Assembly: GCF_000971235.1 (NCBI RefSeq)
Contig: NZ_BBMB01000001.1
Span: forward strand, 62,001 to 126,000
DNA: 64,000 bases
Reading direction: 5' to 3'
Source: Demequina subtropica
GTDB taxonomy: Bacteria > Actinomycetota > Actinomycetes > Actinomycetales > Demequinaceae
The first letter of the stretch is position 1; each line of letters starts with the position of its first letter. Shown here in pieces: positions 62,934 to 64,000 of the stretch. Under the pieces are notes generated by a model. That model saw nothing but the letters and a program-made list of their open reading frames with translations, was not told the origin of the DNA and did not search any database. The position numbers were made by a program, and so were the translations under genes.

Positions 62934-64000
62934 ATGAGGTGGGGGCGCCGCCGCGAGGCGGACCTCGACACCTCGGAGCAGGACGCCCCGCTCGGGAACC
63001 CTGCCGGCATGCCCGTGTTCGCTCCCGTGAACGCCGCGCCCGCGGGGGACCCCGCGCCGCAGGTGGCCGAGGCGGTCGCCAAGGCCGAGTCTCCCGTCGT
63101 CGCGCGCGACGCGGCCGAGGACGATGCCGTCGACCCCGTCGACGTGACCGTCCCCCTTCCCGATGCCGTGCCCGCGCCCCGCAAGCGCGCGGGGCGCAAC
63201 CTGGGCCTCGCGACCGTCGTGGGCGTGGTCCTCGGAGTCGGCGCGCTCGCCACGGCGTGGTGGGACCCGCTCGCGTTCGCGGTCGCGATCTACGGCTTCT
63301 GCATCGCCGCGATCGTCGAGTGGCGCGCCGCGCTCGCGCGGCACGGCATGCACATCGCCCTCACGCCCGTGATCCTCGCGACCCTGGGGATGGGCGTCGC
63401 CACGTGGTACGGCGGCGGCGAGGGCCTGGTGGTCGCGCTGCTCGTCGCGTGCGCGGGCGTCGTGGCGTGGCGCATCGTCGACGATCGCGTCGAGAACACG
63501 ATGGCCGACTCCCTGGTGAGCATCCTCACGCTCACGTGGATCCCGTTCCTCGGCTCGTTCATGCTGCTCATCGAGCTGTCGGACGACGGCTGGCAGCGGA
63601 TCATGGTGGTGATGATCGCCGTGGTCTTCAACGACACGTTCGCGCTGTTCACCGGCATGCTCATGGGCCGGCGCAAGCTCGCGCCCCGCGTGAGCCCGAA
63701 CAAGACTTGGGAGGGCGCCATCGGCGGCGCGCTCTTCGGCATCGTGGGCGCATCCGTCGGCGCGTACGTGCTGCTCGACGGCCGCTGGGCCCTCGGCGCG
63801 CTCGTGGGCGCCGCATGCGTGGTCGCCGCGGTGCTCGGCGATCTTGCCGAGTCCGTGCTCAAGCGCGACCTCGCCGTCAAGGACATGTCGAGCGTGATCC
63901 CCGGCCACGGCGGGATCCTGGACCGTCTCGACTCGCTCCTCCCGGCGGCCGCGGCCGCCTACGTCGTCTTCGCCCTTCCAAGCTTCCTGGGGACCCTATG
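62934..64000 (+). CDS. cdsA: Phosphatidate cytidylyltransferase, cut by window end
   Basis: The frame from ATG 62934 stays open to base 64000, so the C-terminus is missing; 355 codons are visible. A charged, Ala/Pro-rich N-terminal region of ~90 residues precedes several membrane helices. SPNKTWEGAIGG and LGDLAESVLKRDLAVKDMSSVIPGHGGILDRLDSLL are the CdsA signature. It makes CDP-diacylglycerol for phospholipid synthesis at the membrane, following frr in the common actinobacterial order. Confidence 0.93.
   Translation, partial: MRWGRRREADLDTSEQDAPLGNPAGMPVFAPVNAAPAGDPAPQVAEAVAKAESPVVARDAAEDDAVDPVDVTVPLPDAVPAPRKRAGRNLGLATVVGVVLGVGALATAWWDPLAFAVAIYGFCIAAIVEWRAALARHGMHIALTPVILATLGMGVATWYGGGEGLVVALLVACAGVVAWRIVDDRVENTMADSLVSILTLTWIPFLGSFMLLIELSDDGWQRIMVVMIAVVFNDTFALFTGMLMGRRKLAPRVSPNKTWEGAIGGALFGIVGASVGAYVLLDGRWALGALVGAACVVAAVLGDLAESVLKRDLAVKDMSSVIPGHGGILDRLDSLLPAAAAAYVVFALPSFLGTL

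Overview
This window is chromosomal DNA from a high-GC actinobacterium, most likely a member of the Micrococcales. I infer this from extreme GC content and codon bias, actinobacterial marker families (DUF2469, DUF4233, DUF2510, DUF6318, KhpA next to rpsP, a WhiG-type sigma factor, an IleS translational T-box) and frequent apparently leaderless genes. The exact genus cannot be settled from the sequence alone. I see no rRNA or tRNA genes, CRISPR arrays, phage genes or insertion sequences; both window edges cut through a gene.

Layout. 1-6934: the end of a cation/proton antiporter, then a SigK/RskA/DipZ module that includes a methionine-rich acidic lipoprotein, then a patatin phospholipase with an acyltransferase and a small membrane methyltransferase. 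6935-12440: a repeat-bearing spacer, a DUF6318 lipoprotein and PKD-domain secreted protein pair, DUF952, a sugar-dehydrogenase-like lipoprotein, a DUF885 peptidase-like protein and a VOC protein. 12441-16112: T-box leader, ileS and a terminator-like hairpin. 16134-20488: DUF2510 membrane proteins, a two-domain sulfurtransferase, a class IV PLP enzyme and a beta-helix lipoprotein. 20587-26124: two folC paralogues flanking a MarR/flavodoxin-fold oxidoreductase pair, two membrane proteins, and apt. 26205-32510: ndk, a UPF0114 protein, smc and ftsY. 32689-38917: GlnR-type box, amtB-glnK-glnD, ffh and an amidohydrolase.

38984-44281 is the most distinctive accessory block: three FMN-binding-domain exported proteins, two ferric-reductase/FNR membrane proteins and an ApbE flavin transferase. 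Together they look like a flavinylated electron-transfer chain across the membrane. 44294-49713: rpsP-khpA, two inverted paralogous membrane proteins, rimM-trmD, rplS, lepB, rnhB and DUF2469. 49737-53924: a TetR regulator with two paralogous DHA2 efflux pumps that share an operator. 54073-59462: yraN-comM-dprA-xerC-whiG and a convergent M23 protein. 59585-64000: rpsB-tsf, pyrH, frr and the start of cdsA.

How the genes work together: much of the plus-strand backbone is core translation and secretion machinery (SRP Ffh/FtsY, signal peptidase, S2/EF-Ts, S16, L19, ribosome recycling factor). The accessory modules are mostly envelope redox and export systems, each with visible local control: SigK-like promoters, MarR operators, TetR operators and a GlnR-like box. 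Start sites were chosen from Shine-Dalgarno sequences, 4-bp overlaps, alignment with paralogues, or a -10 hexamer 6-9 nt before the start codon, and all are predictions.
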